From: Pseudodesulfovibrio indicus
GTDB lineage: Bacteria > Desulfobacterota > Desulfovibrionia > Desulfovibrionales > Desulfovibrionaceae
Length of the DNA stretch: 64,000 bases
Reading direction: 5' to 3'
Assembly (NCBI RefSeq): GCF_001563225.1
Contig: NZ_CP014206.1
Coordinates: forward strand, 1,488,001-1,552,000
Shown here: piece by piece, positions 30,158-40,632 of the stretch
Numbering within the stretch: the first letter of the stretch is position 1
Layout of the letters: each line of letters opens with the position of its first letter
The notes under the pieces: model-generated
What the model saw: the letters and a program-made list of their open reading frames with translations, nothing else
What the model was told of the DNA's origin: nothing
Databases searched by the model: none
Made by a program: the position numbers and the translations under genes

Positions 30158-32371
30158 ATGAAGATCATTCGTACGGGGATGCATGGATTCTTCGGGGCCG
30201 GACCCGGGTTGTCCCTTGGGCTGTCGTTGCGTGTCCTGATTCTCGTCTGCGGCTTCCTGGCCGTCGGCGTGGGGGCTGCCCAGGCGGTGTCTCCCGATCC
30301 CGCGCTCAATCTGACCGCCGAGGAGAAGGCCTGGCTTGAGGAGAACAGGGACAGCATCCTGTATGCGCCGAATCCCAGCTGGCCTCCGGGTGACTATGTC
30401 GAGGACGGGGAGCACAAGGGCATCGTCTCGGATTACATCCGTGTTTTCGAAAAGAAACTCGATGTCCGGTTCAAGCGGGTCCATTACACCGACTGGGCTT
30501 CCCTCTACAATGGCATGATGACCGGCGAGTTCGATTTGATCGGTGCCGCCCAGAAGACGGAGGAACGATCCAAGGTCCTCGTGTTCACCGAACCTTTTCT
30601 CAAGACGCGCCTCGTGATTCTGACCCCGGTGAACGCTCCCCGGATGCAGTCCCTGGACGATCTCAATTCCATGACGCTCGCCGGCATTGAAGGGTACTCC
30701 AGCCTGGATTACGTCAAGAGGACGTATCCGGGATGCAAGATCGTCAACTGCGACGACGACCTGACCGTTCTGCTGAAGGTTTCGGCCGGAGCGGCCGATG
30801 GGGCGGTCGTCGACTATATGATGGCCAGCTATCTGATCGAAAAATACGGCATCACCAATCTCAAGTACGATGCGGAGCTCGATTATCATTGGGACCTGCG
30901 ATTCGCCATCAGCAAGGCCAAGGCTCCGCTCCGGGATCTTCTCGACAAGGTCCTCGCCACCATGGACGAGAAGCAGAGGAAGGATATCTACAACAAATGG
31001 GTGACGATCAAGCTTGACCGTGTTCCCGGCTTTTTCGAGCGGAACATCAAGTACATAGTGGCCATTCTGGCGATCCTGCTCTCCCTGCTCGGCGTGGCGG
31101 TCATCTTCAACCGGTCCCTGCAAAGGCAGGTCGCCGCACGGACCAGGGACCTCGAACGGCAACGCGAGGTGGCCGATGCCGCAAGAAACGCCGCAGTGGC
31201 CGCCAGCCAGGCGAAGTCGGAATTCCTGGCCAACATGAGCCATGAGATACGCACCCCGCTCAACGGCATCGTGGGCATGCTCCGGCTGATCGAGATGAGC
31301 GACCTCGACGGCGAGCAGCAGGAGTACGTCGAGATGGCCATGCAGTCGAGTCGGCGCCTGACCCGGCTGCTTTCGGATATCCTCGACCTGTCCAAGGTGG
31401 AGGCGGGGCGGCTCAATGTCGCAAGGGATGCTTTTGACCTGCGGGAGATCATGGAAGCCATTGCCCAGCTTTTCGGACTGAGCGCCAGGGAGAAGGGGGT
31501 GAGCCTGAGCGTTCACCTCCATCCGGACATGCCTCCCCGGCTGGTCGGTGACCCCGTTCGCCTCCAGCAGGTGTTGGCCAACATCATCGGCAACGCCATC
31601 AAATTCACCGTCCAGGGGGCCGTCACGGTCGATGCCCACCTCCTCCCGGAAGGAAAGCCGGGGGTGTGCCATGTGCTGTTCACGATCACGGATACCGGCA
31701 TCGGCATGGAAGAGGATGCTCTCGACGTCATCTTCGAGTCATTCACCCAGATGGATACGGGGCTCACCCGGCGTTATCAGGGGGCCGGTCTGGGGCTGGC
31801 CATCACCAAGCGGCTGGTGACCCTGATGGGCGGGGATATCGCCGTGGAGAGCGAAGTGGACGTCGGAACGACGTTCTACGTCAAGATTCCCTTCGACATC
31901 CTGGAGGAAACCGGCGGCGTCGAGGCGACGGCCACGGCTCCGGGCAAGGACGCATTCCCGGCCTCGGCCCTGCGCGTGCTTGTCGTCGAAGACGACGCGG
32001 TCAGCCGTTCCGCCGTGCGCCGGATCATCAAGGCGCTGGGCCATGAGGTGGAGGATTCGAGCGATGGCCGGGATGCGCTGGATGTTCTGAAGGAGAAGCC
32101 CTTCGACCTCATCGTCATGGACGTGCAGATGCCGGTGATGGACGGCGTGGAGGCCACCCGGCGCATTCGAGAGGGCGAGGCCGGGGAGTGCAACAAGCGC
32201 ATTCCCATCTTCGCCATGACGGCGCATGCCATGGTCGGCGACAAGGAGCGGTTCATCGACGCGGGCATGGATGACTACCTGGCCAAGCCGGTCGATGTCG
32301 ATTACCTGCGGTCGGCGCTGGGCAGAGTGAGGGGCGCGGACGATCGGAACGGGGTTTGTGGCCAACAATAG
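30158..32371 (+). CDS. Hybrid sensor histidine kinase with periplasmic solute-binding sensor
   Basis: A ~737-residue inner membrane hybrid kinase. An N-terminal signal helix precedes a periplasmic solute-binding (SBP_bac_3) domain ([47 protein letters not shown]). A membrane helix ([19 protein letters not shown]) leads to a phosphoacceptor domain with His in [15 protein letters not shown], a HATPase domain ([29 protein letters not shown]) and a C-terminal receiver ([23 protein letters not shown] with the Asp, KP in DDYLAKPVD). It has no Hpt domain or DNA-binding output, so it needs a partner elsewhere. The ATG at 30158 is preferred over the GTG at 30122. Confidence 0.92.
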   Translation: MKIIRTGMHGFFGAGPGLSLGLSLRVLILVCGFLAVGVGAAQAVSPDPALNLTAEEKAWLEENRDSILYAPNPSWPPGDYVEDGEHKGIVSDYIRVFEKKLDVRFKRVHYTDWASLYNGMMTGEFDLIGAAQKTEERSKVLVFTEPFLKTRLVILTPVNAPRMQSLDDLNSMTLAGIEGYSSLDYVKRTYPGCKIVNCDDDLTVLLKVSAGAADGAVVDYMMASYLIEKYGITNLKYDAELDYHWDLRFAISKAKAPLRDLLDKVLATMDEKQRKDIYNKWVTIKLDRVPGFFERNIKYIVAILAILLSLLGVAVIFNRSLQRQVAARTRDLERQREVADAARNAAVAASQAKSEFLANMSHEIRTPLNGIVGMLRLIEMSDLDGEQQEYVEMAMQSSRRLTRLLSDILDLSKVEAGRLNVARDAFDLREIMEAIAQLFGLSAREKGVSLSVHLHPDMPPRLVGDPVRLQQVLANIIGNAIKFTVQGAVTVDAHLLPEGKPGVCHVLFTITDTGIGMEEDALDVIFESFTQMDTGLTRRYQGAGLGLAITKRLVTLMGGDIAVESEVDVGTTFYVKIPFDILEETGGVEATATAPGKDAFPASALRVLVVEDDAVSRSAVRRIIKALGHEVEDSSDGRDALDVLKEKPFDLIVMDVQMPVMDGVEATRRIREGEAGECNKRIPIFAMTAHAMVGDKERFIDAGMDDYLAKPVDVDYLRSALGRVRGADDRNGVCGQQ

Positions 32372-32668
32372 ATATGTATTACAGCAAGTTACTGTTGCAT
32401 CCCAATGGCGGGAGTTTGGCACGCCGCTGCTCCGTGTCGGCGCGGGCCGATCCCTCCGGTCCTCCGGGGAGCCTTACGCCACCTTGCTGTAGCTCCGGCG
32501 CGCTGGCCTCTCTGTCCCCGACCGTGGAGCAGGATCGTTTGGGGCTGCATCCGGTGACCACCGGCAAGCCGGGCAAGGTCTCGCGTTTCGTGCTCAACGA
32601 CCCCGGCCCCATAGCCGTCCCATAGCCGGAATAGGGGCACCCGGTCTCCCGGATGCCCCCTGCTTTCC
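32372..32668. other. Intergenic region between convergent genes
   Basis: About 300 bases between the converging kinase and RsgA genes. An imperfect GC hairpin lies around 32635-32662 near the RsgA stop, but without a T run. No gene or RNA is seen. Confidence 0.5.
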
Positions 32669-33775
32669 TTACCTTCTCCGGTTCAGGTCCTTGCGCATCA
32701 GAGCGAGGCCCTGCCAGCGTTCCTTTTCCGCGCGGCTCGCGCCCTTGGTCCGACGGTCGGACAGGTAGCGCAGCTCGCGTTTCATCTTGTGGTAGCTCTC
32801 CAGGCGGGCGGGGTCGAGTTCGCCCGCCTCCACGGCACGTCGGACCGCGCAGCCGGGTTCGAGGTCGTGGGAGCAGTCCGCGAACCGGCACTCGGCGGAC
32901 AACTCCAGGATGTCCGCAAAGGCGCTGTCCGCGCCTTGACCGTCCTCGTGGAAGGCGATCTCGCGGATGCCGGGGTTGTCCATGAGCATCCCGCCCTGGG
33001 GCATGCGGATGAGCTCTCGCGTGGTGGTCGTGTGGCGTCCCTTGCCCACGCTCTTGCTGACCTCGCTGGTGGCCCGGATGTCGCTGCCGTGGAGCATGTT
33101 GGCCAGGGTGGACTTGCCCGCGCCGGACGAGCCGAGCATGGCCACGGTCCGCCCCGGTGCGAGATACCGGCCCAGTTCGTTCACGCCCGCGCCGTCGGGC
33201 AGGGAGGTCAGCGCCACCGGCACGCCGAAGGCGATTGACTCCGCCTCCAGCCGGAACTCCTCCGGGTCCCGGTGCAGGTCCGCCTTGGTCAGGACCACCA
33301 CGGGCGACAGCCCGCAGTTGTGGACCAGGGTCATGTATCGCTCCAGCCGCCGGAGGTTGAAGTCGCGGTCCAGGCCGCAGACGATGAACACCGTGTCCAG
33401 GTTGGCGGCGATGGGCTGGGCTCGGTGCGCGGTCTTGGCCTGGGTCCCGCGCGCCCCGGCCTCGCCCCGGGAGAGGAGGTTTTTGCGGGGGATGATGGCG
33501 GTCGCGACGACGTCGTCGGCCAGCACCCAGTCCCCGGTGACGGGATAATCCCCGGTCGCGCCGTGCAGGAGCCTGCCCGCCGGGGAGCACAGCCATTCGC
33601 GGCCGCCGTCAGAGACCAGGAACAGCCCGCGCTGCACGCTGATCACCCGGGCGACGCGGCCCGGGCCGGGGTTCATGGCCGCCAGCTCGCGGTCGAAGTG
33701 GTCGTTCCAGCCCAAGGGGCGGAGGGAGGTCGGGTCAAAGGAGGCCTGTGCCGGTATTTCGATTCGTTCGGTCAT
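32669..33775 (-). CDS. rsgA: Ribosome small-subunit-dependent GTPase RsgA
   Basis: A 368-residue circularly permuted GTPase that helps mature the 30S subunit. An N-terminal OB-fold (GRVARVISVQRGLFLVSDGG) is followed by the permuted G domain: NLDTVFIVCGLDRDFNLRRLERYM, G4 VVLTKADL, G1 AMLGSSGAGKSTLANML, G2 KGRHTTTTREL and G3 LMDNPGIREI. A C-terminal zinc knuckle has CRFADCSHDLEPGC. Order and spacing are canonical and the length is normal. It stands alone on the minus strand. Confidence 0.95.
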   Translation of the reverse strand: MTERIEIPAQASFDPTSLRPLGWNDHFDRELAAMNPGPGRVARVISVQRGLFLVSDGGREWLCSPAGRLLHGATGDYPVTGDWVLADDVVATAIIPRKNLLSRGEAGARGTQAKTAHRAQPIAANLDTVFIVCGLDRDFNLRRLERYMTLVHNCGLSPVVVLTKADLHRDPEEFRLEAESIAFGVPVALTSLPDGAGVNELGRYLAPGRTVAMLGSSGAGKSTLANMLHGSDIRATSEVSKSVGKGRHTTTTRELIRMPQGGMLMDNPGIREIAFHEDGQGADSAFADILELSAECRFADCSHDLEPGCAVRRAVEAGELDPARLESYHKMKRELRYLSDRRTKGASRAEKERWQGLALMRKDLNRRR

Positions 33776-34305
33776 TTGTCTTCACCATGGCATTGCGGCC
33801 GGTCGCCGGGACCGGTCGGGAATAAGCGTAACGGATAACCGATGCGGCCCTGTGGGCGGCATCGGGCAATTCACGATGGTGAGGGGTTGCGGAAACGAGG
33901 GGCGCACCAAAAGACGGGTTTCGCGGGGAACGCGAACCGGACCGGCCCCGGAGAGGCTGGGCGCAACCCCGGAGGGCTGCGGAGGGAAGCGGTCTAATCC
34001 TGTCGATTGCCCTTTGTTTCGGCAACTTGCGACGCAAGATCAATAAACCGGGTAAACATCAAATCTCCTGATTAATCCGTATGGCCGTCTTGTTGCCCGA
34101 TGATCGCCCGGGTGTCAACGGCTCGCCCGGCGGGCAAAGCGTGGGTTCAGTTCCGCACATCCGTCCCACGCTTCGGGGCCGGTCTCGGGTATCCCGGACT
34201 TGGGGAAGTCTACCATGACTTTGCCTTGGACGTTGATTCAGTATTGTAATGCAGGAATTTATCGTGTTGTATACGGCGATTGCAACCTGTTGAATGGAGT
34301 GGGGC
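33776..34305. other. Intergenic region upstream of the AsmA-like gene
   Basis: About 530 bases between divergent genes. I see no gene or RNA. A weak promoter for the plus strand may be TTGTAA (34244-34249) with TTGTAT (34267-34272). The string CCCACGCTTCGGGGC near 34167 recurs near 38842, a small shared element of unknown meaning. Confidence 0.5.
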
Positions 34306-36456
34306 ATGAATCGGAGGGTGGTCTTTGTCTGGGGGCCTCTGGCCACGCTGGCCGTGCTGGCCGGTGTGCTCGGGCTGTTGCGGGTCTACCTTGCGGAGGC
34401 CACGGAGCTGCTGGTGCAGGAGCTGACCGGCGCGGGCGCGCGGGTCGAGCGGATCGATATCGGCTACCTGCCGCCGTCCGTGACGCTCCACAACGTCGCC
34501 TTTGATACCGGTTCCGGCCGGTTCGAGGCCCCGCGTATCGATCTCTATCCCGATTTTTCCAGGCTCATGGAGGGCGAGGTCTCCCTGGACCGGGCCGTGC
34601 TCGATCGGCCGCTGCTCCGGACCGGCGGTCCGGACGGTTCGGAAGGTCCGGGCGGGGCGATGGACCCCGCCCTGCTGCCGCGCTCCCTGCGCATCCGCGA
34701 TGCCTCGCTGGTGGTGGACCGGGACGGCGTGCCGGGGTCGCCCGTGTCCTTCTCCGCCGATGTTGAGAAGCGGGCGGTGGGGGCGGGGTTCGTGGTCAAC
34801 AGCATGTCCATCCCGGAATTCGGCCTGACCTTCGGCGGCACCGTGGACGTGGACTCGGCGGACTCCCTGAAGATCGGCGTGAACGCCCGCCACGGGACGT
34901 TCAATCCCTCCCGGCTGCTCGAGTTCCTTCGCCGTTTCAATTATCTCGATGCGCCGCAGCTGGCCATGTTCGGGGGGACGCAGAAGATTGCGGCGGAAGC
35001 GTTCCGGCTCGACTTCGACGCGGGCACGGGGGCGGTCGCCTTTGCCGCCCGGTCCCTGTCCGTGGACGCCAGCGGGCTGGCCGATGTCGCGGTGGAGGCC
35101 GTTCCCGGCGGGGACTGGGCCCTGACCTGCCGGGAAGGGACCCTCGACGCCGCGCAGATGGTCGCGCTCGTCCGCGCGCACCCGGAGGGCGGGAAGCATT
35201 TCGCCGACGGGGTGCATACTCTCGGACTGAATGAACTGGCCGCGGAGGGCGCGCTGAGCCTGCGTGACGTCCGGGTGCAGAGCCGGACCGGCGCGACCGG
35301 GCCGACCGGGTCCCTTTCGTTGGCCTCCCCCTCCCTCAAGCTGTCGCTGGTCTCGTCCAGGGGGGAGAAGCAGGATGTCGTGCTCGAAAATTTCGATGGG
35401 ACCGTGACCCTCAAGGACGGCAGACCGCTGGTCGGCGTGAACCGACTGGAACTGGCCTCGTCCGCCGGGGGAAGCGGTTCGCTCAAGGGGGAGCTTTCCT
35501 TCCCTTTTGCCTTGGCCGGGACTCGCTTTCAGGCCGAGGCCCGGCAGTTGGATTGGTTCGGGACGGTTCTTGACGGCACGGCGGACAAGAAGGATTCCTC
35601 CCGGACAACCTTCGACGTGATCGTGAACAGCGGTTCCGTGCAGCTGGCGGCCAAGGGGCTCGCGCGCAGGGAACTGGGCGGAAGGGGCAACTGGTCCGTG
35701 GTCTTCGACGATTTCCGGCTCGCCGCCGGGGGATCGGAAGCGGACGGCGAGGACAAGCCCTTCGACTTCGGGTTCATCCGGGACGCGTCGATGAGCGGCA
35801 CCATCGTGGCCCGGCGGCTGCAGTACAACGACCTGCCGGTGATCCGCGACCTGTCGGCGAAGGTCGTCCCGGCCGAGGGCGGGCTCGTGATCAGGGGCCG
35901 GGGGCGGGTCTGCCTGATGCGGGCCGATCTGGAGATGGCCTTTGCGCCCGATGCGCTGGCCGCGAGCGTCGCGGTCACGGGAAAAGGGGTGCCGTTGCCC
36001 GGCGTGCTGGGATGTTTCGTGGACGAGCTGCCCGTGTACCTGCGGGGCCGGTTGACCGTGCAGGCCAATTTCCTGATGCAGGGAGGCAGCGGCCGAGAGC
36101 TGCGGAAGTCGCTGCGGGGGAGCGTGGTAACGCGGTTGCAGGGCATGCAGGTGCTCAAACTGTCCAACCTGGACAGACGGCTCGGCTTTTTCATGGAGAT
36201 CATGAACGCGGTCAACCTGGAGCCGGACATGGGGGACACGCTCTCCTTCAGGGACGGCCTGGTATCCGCCTCCATGGGGAACGGCCGGGTAGAGCTCAAG
36301 GCGGTCCGGTTCGGCGGGGAGAGGGTGTCCGTCGACGGAAAGGGAAATTTCGATCTGGCCGACAAGCGGCTGCGTCTCGATGCAAAGGTCGGGACCCCGT
36401 TCGGCGTGAACAAAGATGTGTCCATTGATATGATATTGGCCGAGGAGAAGTCGTGA
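34306..36456 (+). CDS. AsmA/TamB-like envelope protein
   Basis: A 716-residue protein with one N-terminal membrane helix (VVFVWGPLATLAVLAGVLGLL), then a long beta-strand-rich periplasmic part. The start is the ATG at 34306 with GGAG six bases upstream. The layout of short amphipathic strands and VxIDxGYLPPSVTLHNV near the N terminus, with a C-terminal GFFMEIMNAVNLEPDMG... and VELKAVRFGGERVSVDGKGNFDLADKRLRLDAKV, is that of AsmA-like proteins that span the periplasm and move lipids to the outer membrane. It overlaps the next gene at position 36456, so both are co-translated. It opens the envelope gene cluster. Confidence 0.75.
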   Translation: MNRRVVFVWGPLATLAVLAGVLGLLRVYLAEATELLVQELTGAGARVERIDIGYLPPSVTLHNVAFDTGSGRFEAPRIDLYPDFSRLMEGEVSLDRAVLDRPLLRTGGPDGSEGPGGAMDPALLPRSLRIRDASLVVDRDGVPGSPVSFSADVEKRAVGAGFVVNSMSIPEFGLTFGGTVDVDSADSLKIGVNARHGTFNPSRLLEFLRRFNYLDAPQLAMFGGTQKIAAEAFRLDFDAGTGAVAFAARSLSVDASGLADVAVEAVPGGDWALTCREGTLDAAQMVALVRAHPEGGKHFADGVHTLGLNELAAEGALSLRDVRVQSRTGATGPTGSLSLASPSLKLSLVSSRGEKQDVVLENFDGTVTLKDGRPLVGVNRLELASSAGGSGSLKGELSFPFALAGTRFQAEARQLDWFGTVLDGTADKKDSSRTTFDVIVNSGSVQLAAKGLARRELGGRGNWSVVFDDFRLAAGGSEADGEDKPFDFGFIRDASMSGTIVARRLQYNDLPVIRDLSAKVVPAEGGLVIRGRGRVCLMRADLEMAFAPDALAASVAVTGKGVPLPGVLGCFVDELPVYLRGRLTVQANFLMQGGSGRELRKSLRGSVVTRLQGMQVLKLSNLDRRLGFFMEIMNAVNLEPDMGDTLSFRDGLVSASMGNGRVELKAVRFGGERVSVDGKGNFDLADKRLRLDAKVGTPFGVNKDVSIDMILAEEKS

Positions 36457-38788
36457 TGCGCAGAGTGTACGGGGTGAGAAACGTTGTTCTGGTCGCGGTC
36501 GCCTGTCTGGCGCTTGCCGCCTGTGTCGCCGGCAAGAAGGCGAAGGGGCCGGGAGCCTATGCCCTGGAGCAGGACGTGCCGCAGGTCGTGGCCGTGCTGC
36601 CCGCCGGGGTGGAACTCGCGCGGGCGGCAACCGAAGGCGGCGAGGTGGACCCCGCCGATGCGGAGTTCGTGGGCGGGCTGACCCGCAGCGTGCTGCGCAA
36701 CCAGCTGGCGGGCAAGGGATACCTGCCCAAGCTCGACAACGCCGTGGACCGCAAGCTGCACGACAATCCCGGCTGGCGGGACATGGACGCCAAGGCGCTG
36801 TGCGCCCTGCTGGACGTGCAGGGGTTGGTCTACATCGAGATCTCCGGCTGGACCATGGTCAACGCGGCCGCGGTCGAGACCTTCATGCTCAGCGCGGGCG
36901 CCCGCATGGTGAGCGCTTCCGGCCGCGAGGTCGGCAGCTGGACCGAAACCGCCGAGAAACAGAAGTTTTCCATTCCCACCAGCCTGGTCGGGCTGGTCGG
37001 GACCCTGGCCGGAGCGTTCCTGAGCGATTCGCCCCAGAAGCAGTTCCGCCATGTGGCCTACGACTGGGGATGGAAGATGGCCCAGGTCATGCCCGACTGC
37101 CTCGAAGGGCGGAGCCTGCCCGAGATCATGCTCGTGGACAGCAACGTCGACGTGGGCGTGTTCGGGGCCGGGGAGAGGGTGGCGGTCAAGGTCTTTGCCG
37201 AAAAGGACCTGGTGGCCTCCTTCGATATCGGCGACTTCCGCAAGGGCATCCCGCTCAAGATGGTCGGCGAGGGCGAATACGAGGGCTTCTATCTGGTCCG
37301 GGACGGCGACAGGACCTCCGGCCAGCCTCTGACGGTGCGCGTGGCCCGGCTCAACGGGGCCGAACGCGAATGGATCGAGGGCGAGGCCCTGATCTCCCTG
37401 GACGGCGTGCCGCCTTCGGCTCCGGAGAAGCCGGTCTACCGGGCCGAGGGCGACGGCGTACACCTGGCCTGGCAGCTGCCCGAGGGCGAGGAGGTCGCGG
37501 CCTTCGTGGTGGAGCGCAACGACAGCCCCGTGGGCGAGTTCACGCGCATTGCCCGCATCGAGGACGCCGCCTTCGTGGACAGCGAGGTGGAGCAGGGGCG
37601 CGCCTATTTCTATCGCATCCGTTCCGTGGACGGCGCTCGCAATCTTTCCGCGCCCGGCAAGCCCACCGAGGTGGTCATGCCCCGTTTCGACGAGATGACC
37701 ATCGGCGGCGAACTATCCGGCACGCTCATCACCGGAAATTACCGGGTCGAGCGCGACAGCGTGGTCCCAGCGGGCCAGGTCCTGACCATCATGCGCGGCT
37801 CCCGGCTGACCTTTGCCGACGGCGCCGGTCTGACGGTTTCGGGTCGGCTCGCGGTCAAGGGCGCGAAGGACGCTCCGGTGGTCCTGGCCGGAGAACGGTG
37901 GCGTGGCGTCACCGTGGCCGGGGGGGCGGCGCGGACATGACCGGCTTGGTTCTGTCCGGCTGCGCCACGGCGGTGTCCAGCGCCGGGTTGCTGCGCATGG
38001 AAGGCGTCGATGCCAAGGGCGAGGGCGGCGACGGCGTCGTCCTGTCCGGCGGGGCGTTCGAGCTGAAGGACGTGGACCTGAGCGGCTGGGCGCGCGGCGT
38101 GTCCGTGACCGGCGGCGAGGGCGTGGTGGCCGAGTCCGCCCTGACAGGCAACGGGACCGGTGTGGCCTATTCCGGCGGGGAGCTGGTCCTGGACCACAAC
38201 AACATCCACCAGAACGAACGCAACATCAATGCCAGCAGACAGCTGGCCGTGCGGGCGAACTTCCTGGGCGCGACCACGACGGACAAGGCGGGCGTGTCCG
38301 AGCAGGTCATCCTCAAGAGCGTGCTCGACGCCCCCTGGCCGGACGGCAGGGTGATCGCGCTCATGGAGGACGAGGACCTCTCGGCGGAGCAGATCACCAA
38401 GCGGTTCGAGGAGCACAAGGCGTGCGGCATAGAGCTGTTCAACCAGCGCAAGTACGGCGACGCCCTGGTGGAGCTGGCCAAGGCCGGACGGTACGGTGCG
38501 GACCGCGACGCCAGCCTGTACACGGCCTACGCCCTGATGGAGCTGGGCGAGAACGAGCGCGCCGGGAAGACCCTGGAATCGGCCATCAAATCGTTCCCCT
38601 ACGACTTTCGGCTCAGGCAGGTCTACGTGCGCTACCTCCTCGGTTCGGGCAACGACGCCAAGGCCCTGGCCGTGGTGGACGAGGCCGTGCGCATGGACCC
38701 CGGCAACGAGAATCTGACGTTCCTCCGCGAGTACGTCGTCGAGGAGGCCCGCAGGATGCGGACCGAGGCGAGCGGCAGGTCGAGATAG
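36456..38788 (+). pseudogene. Lipoprotein with DUF799/LpoB-like, FN3, beta-helix and TPR parts, frame broken
   Basis: The first frame (36456-37940) encodes a lipoprotein signal with lipobox LAAC, a domain that looks like a LpoB/DUF799-type fold (PQVVAVLPAGVELARA, LVYIEISGWTMV), an FN3 domain (PPSAPEKPVYRAEGDGVHLAWQLP, FYRIRSVDGARNLSAPGKP) and the start of a right-handed beta-helix. The rest (MTGLVLSGCATAVSSAGLLR..., a TPR-like HKACGIELFNQRKYGDALVELAKAG and YALMELGENERAGKTLESAI) is in another frame to 38788. One extra G in the run of seven G at 37920-37926 joins them into a ~777-residue protein. The sequence therefore shows either a broken gene, a slippage-controlled gene or a base-calling error. 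Confidence 0.82.
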
Positions 38789-38899
38789 CGCCCCACTTGG
38801 GCCGCGAGGTCCACCGTAGGTTTCGCGCGCCATTGTAACCCCACGCTTCGGGGCGTGCCTGGAGTATGGTTCAGGCAAATCTCAACGCGGGGGTTGGAC

Positions 38900-39190
38900 A
38901 TGAGGATCGTCATTCTGCTTCTGGTTTGCCTGTACCTGAGCGCCTGCGCGCCCAAGACCGCGTCCGTTGGGCCCCTTGGCGCGGCCGCCGCAAGTCCGGC
39001 CGTGACCGCCCCTTCGGCCGCTCCCGGGGCCGACGCGTCCTGCGCCGCTCCCGGCCAGACCGGAGTGGAGCTTCCCGAGGCGGAGGACAAGCCCCTGGAA
39101 CAGGCCGTGAAGGGCATCGGCAAGGGCCTCTTCGCCCTCGCCCTGCTCGCCCTCTCGGTCCTGGCCTACATCCCCGGCGCTCTGTTGTGA
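38900..39190 (+). CDS. Small lipoprotein
   Basis: A 96-residue protein starting MRIVILLLVCLYLSACAPK: a signal peptide with lipobox LSAC, an Ala/Pro-rich linker, then a short hydrophobic end (GIGKGLFALALLALSVLAYIPGALL). The hydrophobic C terminus could be a second membrane contact. The start is the ATG at 38900; the ribosome site is weak. Function unknown; it belongs to the envelope cluster. Confidence 0.72.
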   Translation: MRIVILLLVCLYLSACAPKTASVGPLGAAAASPAVTAPSAAPGADASCAAPGQTGVELPEAEDKPLEQAVKGIGKGLFALALLALSVLAYIPGALL

Positions 39191-39309
39191 TCGGCGGGCG
39201 GGCAACTTGACGCCGTAAAGGGTTGCGTGGTTGGGTACGCAGGGTTGTGTATCGCATTGGAGTTGGACGGGGCGGGCAGACGAGCCGCTTCGCAAGGAGA
39301 GATAAGAGT

Positions 39310-40205
39310 ATGTCGCGTTTCCGGCAAGCTGTCGTCATTTTGTTGTCTTGTTGCCTCTTTTCCCCTGTTCCGGCCTCGGCACAGGGGCCGAAGCAATATT
39401 CCATGAACTCCATGATCGTCGAGGTCGAGGCGTCGGCCTGCCTCGGCCAGGAGCGTTCCCGCGTCCAGACCGAGAAGCTGGCCATGGACGAGGCCCGGCG
39501 CACGGCGTCCGAGTATGCCGTGACGTACGTTTCGAGCGAGACGGGCGTGGAGAACGGACGGCTCGTCGAGGACCTGGTCAAGGCCTACTCCAAGGCCACG
39601 GTGCGCGTCCTGGAGGAGATGGAAAAGGGGTGGCGGCAGTCCGAGGCCTCGGGCGGGTTCGTGGACGCGTGCTACCACGTGAAGATCAAGGCCGAGGTCA
39701 CCCCCGCGAAGATGGAGAATCCGTCGCCCTCGGTCCAGTCCTCCATGGCCGACCCGCGCGCGCCGCTCACCGTGGAGCTGTGGACCGACAGGGACAGCTA
39801 CCGCGTGGGCGATGCCATGAAGTTCTTCTTTCGCGGCAACAAGCCGTTTTACGCCCGCGCCGTGTACGTGGACGCCGAGGGCAATCTGATCGAGGTCACG
39901 CCGTACCGCAAGGCCCGGTACTACAAGGGCGGCGTGACCTACGAGATCCCCGGCGAGGGCGACCAGTTCACCCTGATGATCACGCCCCCCCTGGGCGAGG
40001 AGCAGCTGATCCTCTACACCTCCACGCAACCCCTGGACAGCTATTCGGGCCAGGAGGCCGGGGCGTTCTACGTGGTCAGCGGCGGCGGCCGGACCTGGGC
40101 CAGACCACGCGCGGCCTGACCGTGCTCCAGGGCGTGCCGGGCGCGGGCAAGCAACCCAAGGCGGAGTTCGCCGAAACAAAAGTGGATGTGAGGGTGGAGC
40201 GATGA
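39310..40205 (+). pseudogene. Secreted DUF4384-like protein, C terminus frame broken
   Basis: The ATG at 39310 follows AAGGAG. A signal peptide (VVILLSCCLFSPVPASAQG) is followed by an LPP20/FlgT-type domain (VEVEASACLGQERSRVQTEKLAMDEARRTA, FVDACYHVKIKAEVTP) and a DUF4384 domain (LTVELWTDRDSYRVGDAMKFFFRGNKPFYARAVYVD, EGDQFTLMITPPLGEEQLILYTS). The reading frame stops at 40119. A neighbouring frame supplies the expected family ending (PDLGQTTRGLTVLQGV, AEFAETKVDVRVER) with its stop at 40205 overlapping the next ATG. One added base near 40084-40092 restores it. DUF4384 proteins often act with caspase-like proteins, as found three genes downstream here. Confidence 0.78.
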
Positions 40206-40618
40206 ACCGTTTTTTCATTCTCGCGGCGGCAGCCGTTTTTTTCCTCGTGGCGGGCGTTGCTCCCTGCCGGGCGGGCGACGTGCTCATCGAGACGTACAAG
40301 GGCGAGGTCATCACCGCCAAACGGATAGTGAACCTGGGCGAATTCTACAGGTTCCGCTACAAGGGAAACCAGGTCAAATTCCCGGTGAAGCGGATGCAGA
40401 GCCTGGAGTGCATGGACGAGCGCGGCAACGGGCGCATGGTCATGACCCGCAAGGACGGCAAGTCCTTCGAGTTCACGGGCTCCAACGCCGGGATCGTGTC
40501 GGACTGGAAGCAGGGCCATTATTCCACCATCCGCTATGAATACGAGGACGAGGTGACCGAATCCGTGGCCAAGTCGTGGATCAAGAGCGACAAGGTCAGG
40601 ACCATCCGCTTTCGATGA
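40202..40618 (+). CDS. Small secreted protein of unknown function
   Basis: A 138-residue protein with signal peptide (FFILAAAAVFFLVAGVAPCRAGD) and a beta-rich body (DVLIETYKGEVITAKRIVNLGEFYRFRYKGNQ). Its ATG overlaps the restored stop of the DUF4384-like gene (ATGA), which supports that gene's frame repair and co-translation. It is followed 15 bases later by the caspase-like gene. No family recognised. Confidence 0.7.
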   Translation: MNRFFILAAAAVFFLVAGVAPCRAGDVLIETYKGEVITAKRIVNLGEFYRFRYKGNQVKFPVKRMQSLECMDERGNGRMVMTRKDGKSFEFTGSNAGIVSDWKQGHYSTIRYEYEDEVTESVAKSWIKSDKVRTIRFR

Positions 40619-40632
40619 CCGGGAGGAGAGCC

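Noticed and set aside
33776-34305. Possible tRNA or small RNA gene in the long gap
   Set aside because: No cloverleaf, CCA end or promoter-terminator pair could be made out.
34210-37463. Long minus-strand frames opposite the AsmA-like and lipoprotein genes
   Set aside because: Composition is that of an antisense frame, and the plus-strand products have clear signal and membrane features.
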